Source: Paraphaeosphaeria minitans (taxonomy: Eukaryota > Ascomycota > Dothideomycetes > Pleosporales > Didymosphaeriaceae). From it: DNA of 64,000 nucleotides. Location: positions 1,736,001 to 1,800,000 of the forward strand of contig WJXW01000008.1 of assembly GCA_015832175.1 (NCBI GenBank), in the 5' to 3' direction. The position numbers and the translations under genes are program-made. Of this stretch, positions 1 through 11,622 are shown in pieces (the first letter of the stretch is position 1; each line of letters starts with the position of its first letter). Below the pieces are notes generated by a model. The model ran no database searches and was not told where the DNA came from. It saw only the letters and a list, made by a program, of their open reading frames with translations.

Positions 1-2
1 TC

Positions 3-1040
3 GACCTCTTCGCCAACTTCCGCGGCGCAAGCTGGAACTGGCGCACCATGAGCACGCCTCCACCCCCCAAGCCCATCCAAGAGCAACTTCTGCGCAACTC
101 CGCCGTCCAGCCCAACCACACCTTCCGCACGCACCCCTCCCAAACCCGCACCTACCCCACGCGTCGCGGAATGCTCGTCGGCAATTCAAAGACACTCGTC
201 ACAGGGTACCTGATCCTCGACCTCATCAAGACACTCGCAAGCCACGACCCGTACTTCTGGGGCTACGTCGACCGCGCGCCGGCGCCCTACCTCCCGGCCT
301 TCCTGCTCCGTTCGCCTGTCCTGATCCACGCGGCGCGCCTCCTAATCTGCCAATTCGGCATAAAATGGGCGCTGGAATCCGTCTTCGCGCTCTCCCCGCT
401 CTTCTTCTCGGGCGTGCTCGGCGCCAGTGTCGTCGGCGCCCGCGCAGAGCCCTGGATGTACCCCGCGACGTGGGGATCCTATGCGCTGGTGCTGGACCGG
501 GGCCTCGCGGGGTGGTGGTCCGGGTGGTGGCACCAGACGTTCCGGTTCGCGTTTGAGCAGCCAGGCAGGAAGGCGATTGAGGTGCTGGGGTGGACTGCCA
601 AAGGACCGGCGGCGAGGGCGCTGCAGTTGGTGGTTGCGTTTGGGTTGAGCGGGGCGCTGCATGCGAGTGGGAGTGCGACGTGCCATGGGGCTACGTTTCC
701 GCTGCGGGGACCGATACGCTACTTTTTGCTGCAGGCTGCGGCATGTTTCGTAGAGGGTGTGCTCCGGCAGGGGCTGGCGGGGAGCAGGGCTGCGGGGAGC
801 GTGCCGCAGTGGGCGAAGAGGACGCTGACGTTTGTGTATGTGCATGTGTGGCATTATCACACGGCGCACTTGCTGTGCGACGATTTTGCGAGAGGCGGTG
901 TGTGGCTCTTTGAGCCTTGTCCGGTTTCACTTTTCCGTGGACTGGGATTCGGCGCTGAGGGCGATGGGTGGTTGGCTATAGAGGCGCTGCCGTCGTGGCA
1001 TCGTGGAGACACGTGGTATAGGACGGGATTCACGTTCTAG
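3..1040 (+). CDS. Wax-synthase-like membrane-bound O-acyltransferase, 5' end outside window
   Basis: The reading frame is already open at the left edge and ends at a TAG at 1038-1040, so 345 C-terminal residues are visible. The first ATG in the window (48) is probably internal, because the codons before it encode a RGxxWNW-type stretch typical of wax-synthase proteins. Visible features are several hydrophobic segments, a WWHQTFR motif (nt 526-546) and a SGALHASG segment (nt 649-672) whose histidine matches the catalytic His expected in the MBOAT/wax-synthase fold. The family transfers acyl groups in endomembranes. Many fungal members act in secondary metabolism and others have no known substrate. 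The gene is convergent with ERG3, and no biosynthetic cluster is visible on this side. Family is fairly sure, substrate unknown. Confidence 0.8.
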   Translation, partial: DLFANFRGASWNWRTMSTPPPPKPIQEQLLRNSAVQPNHTFRTHPSQTRTYPTRRGMLVGNSKTLVTGYLILDLIKTLASHDPYFWGYVDRAPAPYLPAFLLRSPVLIHAARLLICQFGIKWALESVFALSPLFFSGVLGASVVGARAEPWMYPATWGSYALVLDRGLAGWWSGWWHQTFRFAFEQPGRKAIEVLGWTAKGPAARALQLVVAFGLSGALHASGSATCHGATFPLRGPIRYFLLQAAACFVEGVLRQGLAGSRAAGSVPQWAKRTLTFVYVHVWHYHTAHLLCDDFARGGVWLFEPCPVSLFRGLGFGAEGDGWLAIEALPSWHRGDTWYRTGFTF

Positions 1041-1752
1041 TGGTCGTAATCATATTAGATCCAACGTAGCAATATCTTCGGGTTTGCAGTGCGTAGAATA
1101 AGACGAGCTGTGGTAGTCCAAGCATCGGGTTCAAAACTGGCGACTCACTGACAGGCAAGTGAACCAGAGCAAACGACAGCCGAGGATTCCCATTCGCAGT
1201 CCGAATACGACATCTTCCTGGGTTGTTGCTCGCACATGAAGCGTTGTTCGGTTCAGCTCCGATGCGCTTATGAAGATGGTGCGGCACACTCAGTACGCAG
1301 CTCCACCGTCCGCCATGTACAGCAAACCAACCCAACTGGACGAAAACTCTCGAAAGCCCTGGTTTCCATGCTTGGTCCTCACGTGCATTGTTCCCTTAGC
1401 GTGTGGTGGGACCTTTGGACCGGGTGCACCCGCTGTCATCCCACGTCAATTACCACATCATCGGGTCGCAAGTCAAGTCTAATAAGCTCAGATTCTTTAG
1501 ATTGTAATATATACAACGAACGTCAAGAAACGACACCAGGTCAGTTTCGGTCAGGATTACTATTAAACATACCTCAAATCCCAACAGTACGCCAGCCTCC
1601 CAAATCCATCATGCTTTTTACATTTGCGAACTCGCAGAGCCTCGACAACGGGGAGTGGTATACGCAACGCCATCCAACCCAATCTGCCATTACCTGCCTG
1701 CTCTAGGTCTCCATCGTAACAGCATGTGAAACATGTGTCGCAACTCTCCAAC
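1041..1752. other. Intergenic, between two convergent genes
   Basis: This stretch holds the 3' flanks of the wax-synthase-like gene and ERG3. Open frames here have no recognisable protein character and no intron signals linking them. I see no gene. Confidence 0.6.
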
Positions 1753-2865
1753 TCAGCGAGCCTTTTTGGGCTCCTCGGGCTCGTAGTTTCTGTCATCGGA
1801 ACCCTCGACTTCGGTGATCATCTTGTCGACGTCCTGGTTCTGCTTTTTCCATGTGGACTGGCACATCTTGAGTTCCTTCTGGAAGAGCTCGTCGGCTGGC
1901 TTTCTGTAGCTGCCACCGAGGCGATCCCACAGCGTGGTGAACTGGCCGTAGTTGAAGTTGAAGTACAGGTGATGCATGGTATGGCAGGCAGCGCCATTAA
2001 TGATGGGGTTGTCAGCGACGTACTCGCCGTCGTGGATGAGGACGGTCCAAATGTTGATGAAGACGAAGAGGAAGACGTAAGCGAACTTCTGGAGCGGGAA
2101 CAAGAATGGGTAGATGTGGTATGGAAGGCCCTGCGCGAAGCCGTCGAGCGGGTGGAATGCGTGCGAGGCGTAGGGTGTCGGCATGATCCACTTGTGGTGA
2201 GGCTTGTGGAGGCGCTTGTAGACGAGCGGGTGGTGCAGGCCGCGGTGGATCCAGTATATGCAGAAGTCGGTGAACATGAAGAAGAATGGGAATTGCATAT
2301 AGTTGTACCACATGCCCGGCGCATCGTCGAAGCTATCATAGATATTGGAGTATCCGCGGACTTCGAGGAGGAAGAGAGGGGCAGTAATGACGGCCATGAC
2401 GGGGAGGGCGATGTTGGTTTGGCGCATCTCGAGGCTGATCTGGTTCTTGAGGTATTTGGGGTGGTTGAAGGTTGCCTTGTCGAAGACGAAGACGTACGAA
2501 AGCGTAGCGAAGACATAGTAGATGACGAGGCCGAAGACCCTGAGTGCGGTGTTAGTAGCGCTCGAGTGACAAGGTGGTGTAGCAAGGACGTACCAGGTGA
2601 TGAGGAACAGGGTGAGCAGCTGTCGGCGCCAGTCGTCGCGAGGCCATTGGCTCATGTAGGCATACTTGCCGGGCGTAAAGCTCAGATACTGACTTGCCGG
2701 CTCATATGTCCGCATGTGTTGAACCGCGTCGGGAGCGGCGGTTGGCACTTCCTTCAAGCTCGAATATGTGCCATTGAGGGCAAGACCAGGCGTCCTTGCG
2801 GGCAAGAAAGTCGCATAGAGGGGATCGAACAAGAAGGTGTCAAATGCTTCGAGGACGAGATCCAT
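1753..2865 (-). CDS. ERG3: C-5 sterol desaturase (ERG3)
   Basis: Delta7-sterol C5(6)-desaturase inserts the C-5 double bond in ergosterol synthesis in the ER membrane. Exons are 2865-2594 and 2539-1753. The 54-nt intron has GTACGT, a CTAAC branch point and CAG, and splicing gives 352 residues, a usual length. The three histidine boxes of the fatty-acid-hydroxylase superfamily are present: HRGLHH (about 189-194), HKPHH (202-206) and HTMHH (277-281). Hydrophobic spans lie at about 85-110, 134-150, 173-188 and 240-258. The ATG at 2865 is the first in frame. The intron is a multiple of three and has no stop, so retention would add 18 residues between the first two membrane spans. A 99-bp TAGG array begins 75 bp upstream of the start codon. 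Confidence 0.95.
   Translation of the reverse strand: MDLVLEAFDTFLFDPLYATFLPARTPGLALNGTYSSLKEVPTAAPDAVQHMRTYEPASQYLSFTPGKYAYMSQWPRDDWRRQLLTLFLITWYVLATPPCHSSATNTALRVFGLVIYYVFATLSYVFVFDKATFNHPKYLKNQISLEMRQTNIALPVMAVITAPLFLLEVRGYSNIYDSFDDAPGMWYNYMQFPFFFMFTDFCIYWIHRGLHHPLVYKRLHKPHHKWIMPTPYASHAFHPLDGFAQGLPYHIYPFLFPLQKFAYVFLFVFINIWTVLIHDGEYVADNPIINGAACHTMHHLYFNFNYGQFTTLWDRLGGSYRKPADELFQKELKMCQSTWKKQNQDVDKMITEVEGSDDRNYEPEEPKKAR
2540..2593 (-). other. ERG3 intron
   Basis: The donor GTACGT is at 2593-2588, a CTAAC branch point lies near the 3' end and the acceptor CAG is at 2542-2540. Removing it joins a Trp codon split across the junction and restores the uninterrupted membrane segment seen in sterol desaturases. 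Confidence 0.9.
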
Positions 2866-2939
2866 GGCGGGCTCTGCTGTCGCGGCGAGCAGCCCCTCGG
2901 TATGCGCGTGGGATTGTTTGGCTGCGGGCAGCTACGTAC

Positions 2940-3038
2940 GGTAGGTAGGTAGGTAGGTAGGTAGGTAGGTAGGTAGGTAGGTAGGTAGGTATGTAGGTAG
3001 GTAGGTAGGTAGGTAGGTAGGTAGGTAGGTAGGTAGGA
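2940..3038. repeat. (TAGG)n microsatellite upstream of ERG3
   Basis: About 25 TAGG units, with one interruption near 2991 (ATGTAGG). It lies 75-173 bp upstream of the ERG3 start codon and so probably in its promoter or 5' leader. Confidence 0.95.
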
Positions 3039-3625
3039 TAGCTAAGTTTCGGCCGAGGCGCTGTCCTCCGCGAGTGCTGCAACACGACCAATGCAAGAGT
3101 GATAACCAGGGAATAGGGATTTCTACGAGGACGGCCCTCTCAGTATTATTAAAGATGCACATCCGAGAAGCCAGAGATGCTAAGCCATGAAGCCGTTAAT
3201 TTCCAGGGCCAGATGGGGAACAACGCTGGTGCAGTAGCCAATGGATGCGCCCAAGTGTCCCCGCCTCCCCTTCCTTGCAGGCGGTCCGGCAATGTCGCGT
3301 CCCGTTCAGATACAGGTCACCTCATCCTCGTCAGCTTTCTTGCCTTCTCATCGCCTCATCGCCTCATCGTCGTCCAGTCCGTTCCGCACCGGCCAGCACG
3401 GATTAAAGGGGCGCAGGACCGGCCTGACAACCTTTCGACCCGTACAAAGACCCACACCGCCTCCCGAGCTGCTGCTATGGTGACTCTGCGACGAGGCTCA
3501 CAGCGCGATCGCGTCTTCACGTGACCCACGCTTGCCGGACATCCCCGCCATTCCCCATTTTCCTCGAGATGAAAATCTTATCAGATCGGTCGATCAAACG
3601 GACCATGAGAATTTGGATGATGCAG

Positions 3626-3897
3626 TGCACCGACTCCAGATAACGCCAACGATGTTTGCCGTTAACACGAGACTGTCAATGTGAATAAGGGGCTCTAGAA
3701 GTACGTGGGCGATGTTATGGCTAAGAAGTTTCCTTAAAACCCTAATCACCCGCTTGATGAGATGCACCGACTCCAGATAACGCCAACGATGTTTGCCGTT
3801 GAACCGAGATTGTCAATACGAATAAGGAGCTCTAGAAGTACGAGGGCGATATGATGGCTAGGAAGCATCCCCATGATCCTAATCACCCGCTTGATGA
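3626..3897. repeat. Tandem duplication, 137-bp unit, two copies
   Basis: Copy 1 is about 3626-3762 and copy 2 about 3763-3897. Both begin TGCACCGACTCCAGATAACG and both contain a CCTAATCACCCGCTTGATGA block. They differ at roughly 15-20 sites, mostly transitions, in both directions. Confidence 0.85.
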
Positions 3898-4279
3898 GGT
3901 GCTGAGCATCCCCTAAGAGGCAAGCAGGTCAACTACCCAGGACGACATCCAATGCAAGACGATCTAACACATCACACTCCTTGTAACCGTCAACGCACAC
4001 CATTTCGTGTTCAAGCCCCCCATAAGAAGAAAAGAAAAAAACTCTCTGTAGAAAGTTTTCCGGTTTGAGTTTGACCTTCTTTCCCGCGGATCGTGGAATA
4101 GCCCGCTCGCATATCTACGTCTTGACGTCGCACTTTCAGAATGCATCACGTGCAAGCTCATCATGAGCTTTGCTGCCAAGGGGGGTGCGGGTGCGAGTCG
4201 GGGTTATTCTCGGGGGTTCAGTACCTTGGGATATGGGCCGATTGGATCAGGAGGGCGTGGGAGATGCTGAGGGAGGGGT

Positions 4280-4351
4280 TAGGAGGAGGAGGAGGAGGCG
4301 GAGGAGGAGGAGGAGGAGGAGGAGGAGGAGCAGGAGGAGGAGCAGCAGCAG
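4280..4351. repeat. GGA-rich trinucleotide tract
   Basis: Imperfect (GGA)n ending in GCA units. It produces artificial poly-Gly, poly-Arg and poly-Pro frames. Confidence 0.9.
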
Positions 4352-7257
4352 GGTTTTGGGCGTTGAATTCCCAGCGGAGGGTCATGTGGTGGGTTTGTAG
4401 GTGGGTAGGAGAGGGACGGGGGTGGTGGAGTGCCTTGGGTTTTGGTGGTTTCGTCAGGGAAGGGCTGGTGGTGGAGTGCTTCGGGTTTTGCCGCGTGCCG
4501 TGGCGATAGGTACCTATTACCCCAGGTGAGACTTTGAGACGTAGAAAATTATCCGCATTTCTGGGAGGATGTAGAGTTCCGCGGTGGAAGAGTTTGGGTG
4601 GTGTGGGGAGAGTTGCGATGCGAAGCACAAAGTTGTCGAGTTTCATATTGAGGTTGGTTTATCGTAGATGTCGTATGATTGCTCTCTGGCAGTCCAGCGC
4701 AGCGCAGGCATCTCGACACCTCGGGGCGAATAAAACACCTTCGGGTCACACTGGGCTCGAGGAAGCGTCAGGGCCAGGCCAGCGTCAAGGCCAGCGTCAG
4801 GGTCAGGGCCAGGGCCACGTGCAGTTGCAGTCGCAGTTGCAGTTACCTCACGCAAATGCATGTCTCTACGTGTGCACGGCACCTTGACAACGAGTAGACA
4901 GCCCTCGCACCCACCTCCGCAATCCCCTCGATCCCCTCGTATCGCTCACTCCCAACGCGAAACCGACCCCTCCTCGGAACGCCCTCCCGAACCCAGGACC
5001 TGCAGGTGCCCATGCAAGATCTTGGACACGCCTGCGTCGCACCGGTGAAGGGACGCCTCCCTCATTCCCGACGTCGCATGCCGTGCTCCCTGCGTCGTCT
5101 CTCGATCGAGTCGCCGATCGAGTCCGCACATTAGCACCGGGAGCACAGCGTCCAGCCCTGGCTCCCAGCATCCCGCGACCCCTCCGCAACCGCAGCTGCG
5201 ACGAAACCGGCTGCAGGGTACCTTGGATGCGGCACCGAGGTGTCTGGCGCCCCGAAGCCTTGGAACCGCGATCGGGATCTGGGACGCCGCGGCGGGAGGA
5301 GGGTATCCAGGGAAGCGGTCTGGGCGGCTACGTGCGACTTGTGGGAGGGCGACGGGGGAAGTGGTTCGCAGACAGTTATCGTGGAGGTATGCGGAGAAGG
5401 CATGGCTGCTGCGAAGGAAGACGCCGGAGGTCCCGAGTTGGTGGAATGGTGCGGTGGTTCCGGAGGGAGGGGTCGGTGTGTTGCACTACCTACCTACCGC
5501 GAGACGCCTTGCTCTCTTACATGGGATGGGAGGCTGCGCCGGCGATGGGTGCGCGCAACGCCGACGATGGAGGCGTGTGGTACGGTGCTGCAGAGGGAGC
5601 TCAGCTGAGCTTGCCCAGCATACGGGGGGCCCACAGCGAGAAGTACCGAGACACCGGTCCACCGTCGTACACAAGGACGTTCACGTTCTGGGGTTGCGCA
5701 GGCGCGTGCTGCCATTCGACAGTTCCAAGGAAATTGACCCGGCAACCAGGTTTGTTCTCAGCGTGGCGGCAACGCCATAGATCTGTTGGTGGAGCGTCTT
5801 GAGATTCGCCGTCCCAAGAATAACCGTGGCTACCTAGCGTAGGTAGGTACTGTAGGTAGTCTAGGTGCTGCAGCGCGCGCAGCCCTGCCATGGCCGAGTC
5901 TTCGCCCTCGAACGCCTGCTCATTTAGGTACCGACTTCCAAAACCACGCAGCCTCGCAGCTCGTCGAGATTGAGGCATTGCATGAACCTCTCGCAGCCTT
6001 GGAGCGCACGCAGCCAGTGACCCAGTCTGCAGAGCCGACTCCTTCTGCCCTCGTATTCTCGCTCGCAAGCGCCGCGTTTGGCAGTCGATAGAAACACGGC
6101 TCCACTACGGTAGGTATGTCGACTGCATATGGCAAACAGACGCGCAGCCGTAGCATCTCGCGCGCCCTCAATGAATCCACGTGCACTATCCCATTGCTAG
6201 CCCCTTAGAATAGTATGAGGGATGGCATGAGAGGGAGTGTTGGTGGGGGCCAGGCACGTGGGCAGGATCGCGCTGTTGCAGGTCGAGTTGGGCTTCCGCG
6301 ACGGTACGGTACGTATACCTAGCGGGCAAGGAAGGATCCAGACTTATCCGTGCTTTTGGAAGCAATGCGTTGGGCAGCTCTGTGCTCGAGACGAGACGAG
6401 ACGAGACGAGATGAGATGAGATGAGCTGTGTTGTGTTGTGTTGGGTGATTGTTGGACCGGCGGTGAGTGATTTTGGGCGGCAGCGTGGGATGGGTTGGTT
6501 GCCACCTTTGCCTAACGTACCTAGCGAATGAGGATGCTCTTGATATCAGGATGGCCAGGCGTACGATCAGGGATGACATCTTCGCCCGAGGTGCGGGAAC
6601 AAAGTGGAGAACAGGATACCTGGTGTATTCTGAGCAGTTTTTTTCCTTGTTGCAGTCACAGTCCTGCCGCAGGTTTTATCGCGCATGCTACCTGATCTTG
6701 ATCGTCAGGCATGCATTGTTGCAGTCACCGACGCTCCCACAACAGGAAGGTCCAACGTGCGTCCAAGGTGAATGTAACCGCACGAGCTCCAAGTCTCCGG
6801 ACACGATGGCCGTTGCGCGTGGTGCTCGGAGGAATCCTTTCGCACTGCGCGTCACAGGGCGCATGTACGTACCTGCGGTTTTGGTGCCTACGAAGCTGGG
6901 AGGCACAACATCCACCCTCTCCATGGCCCAAGTCGCTGAATCGAACCTCCAAGGCTACTCCCTCACTTCCTCTCCGACCTCACGTCAGGGAGAGAAAAGC
7001 GGGTCGTAAGCCGTGTGATCGCCGCTAAAGAAGGCGATCACGGCGCATGCAGAATTATTCGCCATCAGAACATGCGAATCGTAGGTATCGATGACATGGT
7101 ACTTTTGTTCCATCACCATGTATCCGTGTGTAGGGAGGGAGATAGATAGGGATGCATTCCGAGCAAACCTTTCCCTTTCCCTGCATCTCTCCCCTGGCAT
7201 GGACGCACTGGCCAGGCAGAGATGCAATGTTTGTTGCGTCGATGTCTTCGAGGAAGG

Positions 7258-7263
<6 letters not shown>

Positions 7264-7299
<36 letters not shown>
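7264..7299. repeat. (CT)n microsatellite
   Basis: About 18 uninterrupted CT units followed by a short TATATATTTATA stretch. Confidence 0.95.
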
Positions 7300-7304
<5 letters not shown>

Positions 7305-7615
7305 TTATACAACCGTCCTCAACCACCCACATACCTGCACTTTTTCCTTCCATGATGATCTGCACCTCCGAATCCAGACCACGATCCCCCCCATCCCAGT
7401 TCACCCACGCGTAAGCGCAGCCCATCTCAAAGCAGCGAGGCGCGCCCTTTGCGTAGGTAGACTAGGGATTTTGCTGAGCACAACCTCGGGGGAGAGAAAC
7501 AGCACATCACAGCACAGCACAGCACGCGTTGAGGCTAGGTACGTCGAGCGGTGATGGTAGTCTACCTAGATAGTGCGTGGCGAAAGCGAAAAGGTGGGAT
7601 GGACTCGCGCGGGAT

Positions 7616-7643
<28 letters not shown>
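7616..7643. repeat. (CCAG)n microsatellite
   Basis: About seven CCAG units. Two similar short arrays follow nearby: CATCT units at 7722-7756 and CCCT units at 7778-7800. Confidence 0.9.
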
Positions 7644-7646
<3 letters not shown>

Positions 7647-8433
7647 ACCCGCGCGGCCCCACCACGTCAAATCGCCCTCGTTCACGCGGGCGCCGGCGTG
7701 ATCTGATCCGATCTGATCGCGCCGTCTCATCTATCTCATCTCATCTCATCTCGTCGCGTCGGCTACGGTCCAGCTAGCCCTCCCTCCCTCCCTCCCTCCC
7801 GACCCGCCCGTAGTCTAGTCGGTCTGTGCATGCAAAAATACCTACCTAGGTAGATGTCATGCCTACCTTACCTGGGTAGGCCGTCCCATCTCCCGTCGGG
7901 CCTCAACACCCACCCATCTCCCTCCACGGACGCTAGACTGGGTAGACTACTGGGTAGGTAGACTAGACTTCCTACGTAGACTAGGTAGTTAGGTAGCAAC
8001 GTCACGAGCCCCCAGGCGCCCTCCGACTCCCCACGTCCCGTCCGTCCCTCCGTTCGCTGACGGCATGCGAATTGTGCATCCACGCCCGCCCGGCCCCGAT
8101 AAGCCGGACGCGCAGCGACGAGTTCTCGGACGGCATGCGGGGTCACCCGACACTGATGGTGCTGCTGTTTGACGTCCGGCGAGGCGACGCGAGGCGGTCC
8201 TCCCTGCTTGCTTGCTTGCTGGCGTGCTTGCGTGCTTAGGTACCTACTGCGCGCGGGAGCCATGAGGTGCGCCGTCGGTCCACCCACCCACCTACCCACC
8301 TACCAACCTACCGTACAGTAGCGGTGAACGCAGCGACAGGGACACCCCCTACCCTCTCCGCGTCCAACTTCCTACGAAATGACATGTCGCTTTCTGCGAA
8401 CCCATTATCCGGGACCGCCGCGGAGGGGCTGGA

Positions 8434-8474
8434 AGTAGGTAGGTAGGTAGGTAGGTAGATACCTAGGTAGTCTA
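8434..8474. repeat. TAGG array with CCTAGG palindrome
   Basis: Six tandem GTAG units followed by ATACCTAGGTAGTCTACC. This is one of many dispersed copies of the TAGG/CCTA motif family in the gene-poor regions. Confidence 0.85.
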
Positions 8475-9106
8475 CCCATCCCCTACCTTTTCCGTGCCAT
8501 GCGGTCGAAACCCCCCCCCCCCCCCGCGCTGCTGACCGAGACGACTCGGACCTCTGCTAGCTAGCTAGAGCATCGAACCTTGCCGCATTACACACATCTC
8601 GCAGGAGGGAGATTGGGCAAAAGAAACAGAAATAGAAAGGCAAAAGAAAGAAAAGAAAGCCCTTTTTTTTTTTTTTTCGTTGAGTTTCACCCAACGGTCA
8701 TGGTGCATGCATGTGGATTGTGAGTCAAAGCTACTAGGTAGCTATCTGCGACCGGCGCAACCTGCCAGCCTCGTCGTAATAATAATCTTCTTCTTCTTCT
8801 CTTCTCTCTTCTCCAACACCGCAACGCCTGAGATGGATAACAACATACAACAAGATTGGCCTCTGTGCGCTGCCAAACCGAACGACGGCTCTGCCTCTGA
8901 CGAGGTGAATGAAAGATGGTGATGATCATCATAATCATCATCATGGTCGTAAAATACATATATAGCAAGGGGAAAGAAGCCCCTGGACTCGTGCTTTTCG
9001 CGCTCTAGGTTGGGTATCATGCGCACCCCGTCCGAACTCCCCCAGCCCAATGTAAACGCATCCCCTTCGTCCCTCGCACGTCGCCGGGCACTCCAGCTCC
9101 CATTCC

Positions 9107-9107
<1 letters not shown>

Positions 9108-9137
<30 letters not shown>

Positions 9138-9138
9138 T
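9108..9138. repeat. (GTCGCT)n hexanucleotide repeat
   Basis: Five to six units, about 30 bp beyond the stop codon of the zinc-finger gene and so likely in its 3' UTR. Confidence 0.85.
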
Positions 9139-9167
9139 GCCGATTAGGTCATTTTACAAACGCGCCA

Positions 9168-10690
9168 TCAGTAGAGTCTGCGCTCGGGAAAGGCAGAGTC
9201 GTCGTAGACACTCTGCGGCTGGTATCCCGAAGGCATGGGAGCGTGGAACGCATAACCGCCATCCGCCTTGATGCCATGATCCGAAAGGGTGGAGGAGCAG
9301 CGGCTGCTGCGGTCGCTGCCAGAGTGCGGGTAACCGCTGTAGTCGCGGCTCATTGGTGCCGAGGTGCCCTTGTACGACGACGAACTTCCGGCTGCCGAAG
9401 AGGGAGCCGTGGCTATCCTCCTGTCTTTTCCTCGGCCCTTGATTCCCTTGTTCGAGTTCTTGTAGAGGGAGGCAAAGTACTCCCACAGCTCCTTGTCCTC
9501 GCGATGAACAGCGTCGCCGGGGCTGGTGCAAGCAAACTTCTGGGTGAGGAACCGCAAGGCAGGAGCATGGAATTTGTTCTGGTGGGACTGCCATGGTCAG
9601 CTGCTGCACGTGGAAAAGGCAATGACGACTCCTACCTTGAGGTTGCCCAGTTGCGTGAATTGTTTCCCGCATTCGTCCAATTTGCAGGTGAAGGGTTTGA
9701 TCTGCTGGTGCACAATCTTGTGAGCCCGAACATTGCCCCTCTGCGCGAAGGATTTGCCGCACATGTCGCATGTGTACGGACGCTCGCCAGTGTGGCGTCT
9801 CTCGTGCGTCTTCAGGTTTCCAAGCTGCGAGAAAGACTGGCCGCAGGTTTTGCAGTCCTATGCTCGTTAGAGACTTGTTCCTTGTCCCTTGTCGGCGTGA
9901 AGAACTTACAAAAGGCTTGTCTCCGGTATGTGCCCGGCGGTGGATGTCCAGGTGAGTCTTCTGATAGAACGCTTTACCACACTCTAGAATCGTGCACACG
10001 TATCGTTTTGCTGCCCTTCGACCGGTTTTGTTCTCCTCCTCCTGCTGCTTCGTTAGCTACCGAGCTCCGTAAGCCTTGCTAAGCACTCACCTTGGCAGCA
10101 TCTCCACTTGACGCAATGGGTTGTTTTGCTTGGATGGCTTTCATGAGCGTGTCGACATGGGTCGCGAAGGCGCCTTCAGTCCCCTCTGATGCTTCCGATG
10201 CTGAGCGGTTGTACTCGTCGCCGTAAGACATGTCGTTGATTCCGTGGTGTGACTGAGCTGGTGAGGTGCTCTCCGACTTTACAGTACGACTTCTGAGGCT
10301 CGTGAACCCTTTCTGTGCAGTTCGTAACATGGGCACAGGTTGCATGTCTGACGCTGTATGGTAGGACACGCTCTGCATCATTGGTTGTGAGTAGCTTACA
10401 GGGAAGGCTTGCTGCATGTTGTATGGGTTGGTTGCCATTGAGTCGAAAGCGAACGCTCCCGGCTGGTACGGCATAGGGTGGGACATGGGCGGCGTGGAGA
10501 AGATGGGCAAACCGTGCATGTTCACGTGTGAAGATGTCGTCTGGAAAGGTCTCGAGACGGGTGGGTTGGTGGCAGTCCTGTGAGACTCGTCGTAGGAGGC
10601 GAAGTCGGGCATGTTCATGTTGGAGAATTGAAGGTGTTGGTCAGATCGATGTTGCCAAAGTCCTGGCTGGTGGGCAACAGCAGCTGCCAT
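9168..10690 (-). CDS. Azf1-like C2H2 zinc-finger transcription factor
   Basis: Exons are 10690-10091, 10044-9910, 9857-9636 and 9587-9168, giving 458 residues. The introns are 46, 52 and 48 nt with CTAAC or CTGAC branch points, and all joins keep frame. Residues 1-200 are a Met/Pro/Ser/His-rich region without a domain. Four consecutive C2H2 fingers follow from about 215. Finger 1 uses C217, C222, H235 and H239, the TGDKPF and TGERPY linkers are canonical, and finger 4 is split by the third intron. The tail is rich in Ser and Gly. The finger set resembles yeast Azf1 and its filamentous homologues, nuclear DNA-binding proteins linked to carbon and growth regulation. The ATG at 10690 is the first in frame. 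An upstream 5' exon is possible because nearly 10 kb of gene-poor DNA precedes it. Confidence 0.88.
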
Positions 10691-11579
10691 TAGTGACGAA
10701 CAAGTCGGTGCTGGCGGGATCAAGCGAGCGCCAGACGGCTATGCCCACGAGACGGTCGGATAGCTGAGGTGTGGAGACACGGAGCCGAGACGGTGGCTAT
10801 GTGAGTATCAATGGCCGAGGAGGCGATACGTAGACAAGAGACGGGATGAGAGGTTTGGCGTGGGAGGTGTAGGATGATTAGCCGAGGAGGTGGAGAGTAG
10901 ATGGAGTGGCACCGGTTGTGGTTGGAGGGGAGTTTGGGGGGAGTGTACATATACATAGATTTGCGATTGGAGAAGTATTCTATTCATCCCGCGAGGAGCA
11001 AGGATGGCGGTACTGTGGAGTAGACGGAACAGGCTAGGTACGGGGGAGGCTAGCCGGAGAACGAGAGGTGGGTGATGCAGAGCTGGATGAGCAGTCGCCA
11101 TGCAGCCATGGAGTGATGAAAAGAGGACCTAGGTATGCTTGGCGCGAGGCAGCTGTTTTGAGGTGTGCCAGGAGGGAAGGGCATTGTGAAAGGGACCCCT
11201 GTCATGTGCACGCTGTATGGGCAGCGTGCCATCAGTGTGCATGTGCAGATGGGGGATGGGATAGGCGCGACAGCGGGCGCGGGTTCGACCAGGTTGGCAT
11301 CTCAGCGGGTGCCCACGGCATCTTGATCCCTGATCGGAGACGGGAGGGCGGCGTGGTCCAGTCGAGCAGCAGGGTTGGTGGCTGGGCCAGGGTTGGTCTC
11401 AAGTTGCATCGTGTGGGGGGTGAACCTCTTGGGGCATGTCGACGCTAGTCGCGTCACATTGGGAGAAGCTGCCGTGGAAAAGCCGCCGCGCCGCGCAGGT
11501 GGGCGAGATGAATTATCTCCGGCCGATTGGGAAGCGCGGTCGCCGTGGCTGGCTGGCTGGTTGGCTTTTGCGGGTCGTG

Positions 11580-11588
11580 CTGGAGGAG

Positions 11589-11619
<31 letters not shown>

Positions 11620-11622
11620 CCA
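11580..11622. repeat. GGA-rich tract
   Basis: Imperfect (GGA)n with GAA interruptions, upstream of the zinc-finger gene. Confidence 0.85.

Larger units (their letters stand above)
2866..9167. other. Gene-poor region 1 (about 6.3 kb)
   Basis: No protein-coding gene is convincing between ERG3 and the zinc-finger gene. The stretch holds the ERG3 promoter, the TAGG array, a 137-bp tandem duplication, a GGA tract, a CT tract, CCAG, CCCT and GTCGCT repeats, short poly-C and poly-T runs, and many scattered CCTA/TAGG tetramers. Open frames are GC-rich shadows of low-complexity DNA, and several frames overlap on both strands without domain-like sequence. A non-coding RNA or long UTR cannot be excluded. 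Confidence 0.55.

Noticed and set aside
1726..2952. 408-codon open frame on + strand
   Set aside because: It lies antisense to ERG3, is rich in Glu, Val and Asp as expected for an antisense shadow, and has no domain.
5083..5802. 239-codon frame in gene-poor region 1
   Set aside because: Low-complexity Gly/Arg composition, with overlapping long frames on both strands and no domain.
6900..6965. TCGAACC motif suggesting a tRNA T-loop
   Set aside because: No acceptor, D or anticodon stems could be formed around it.
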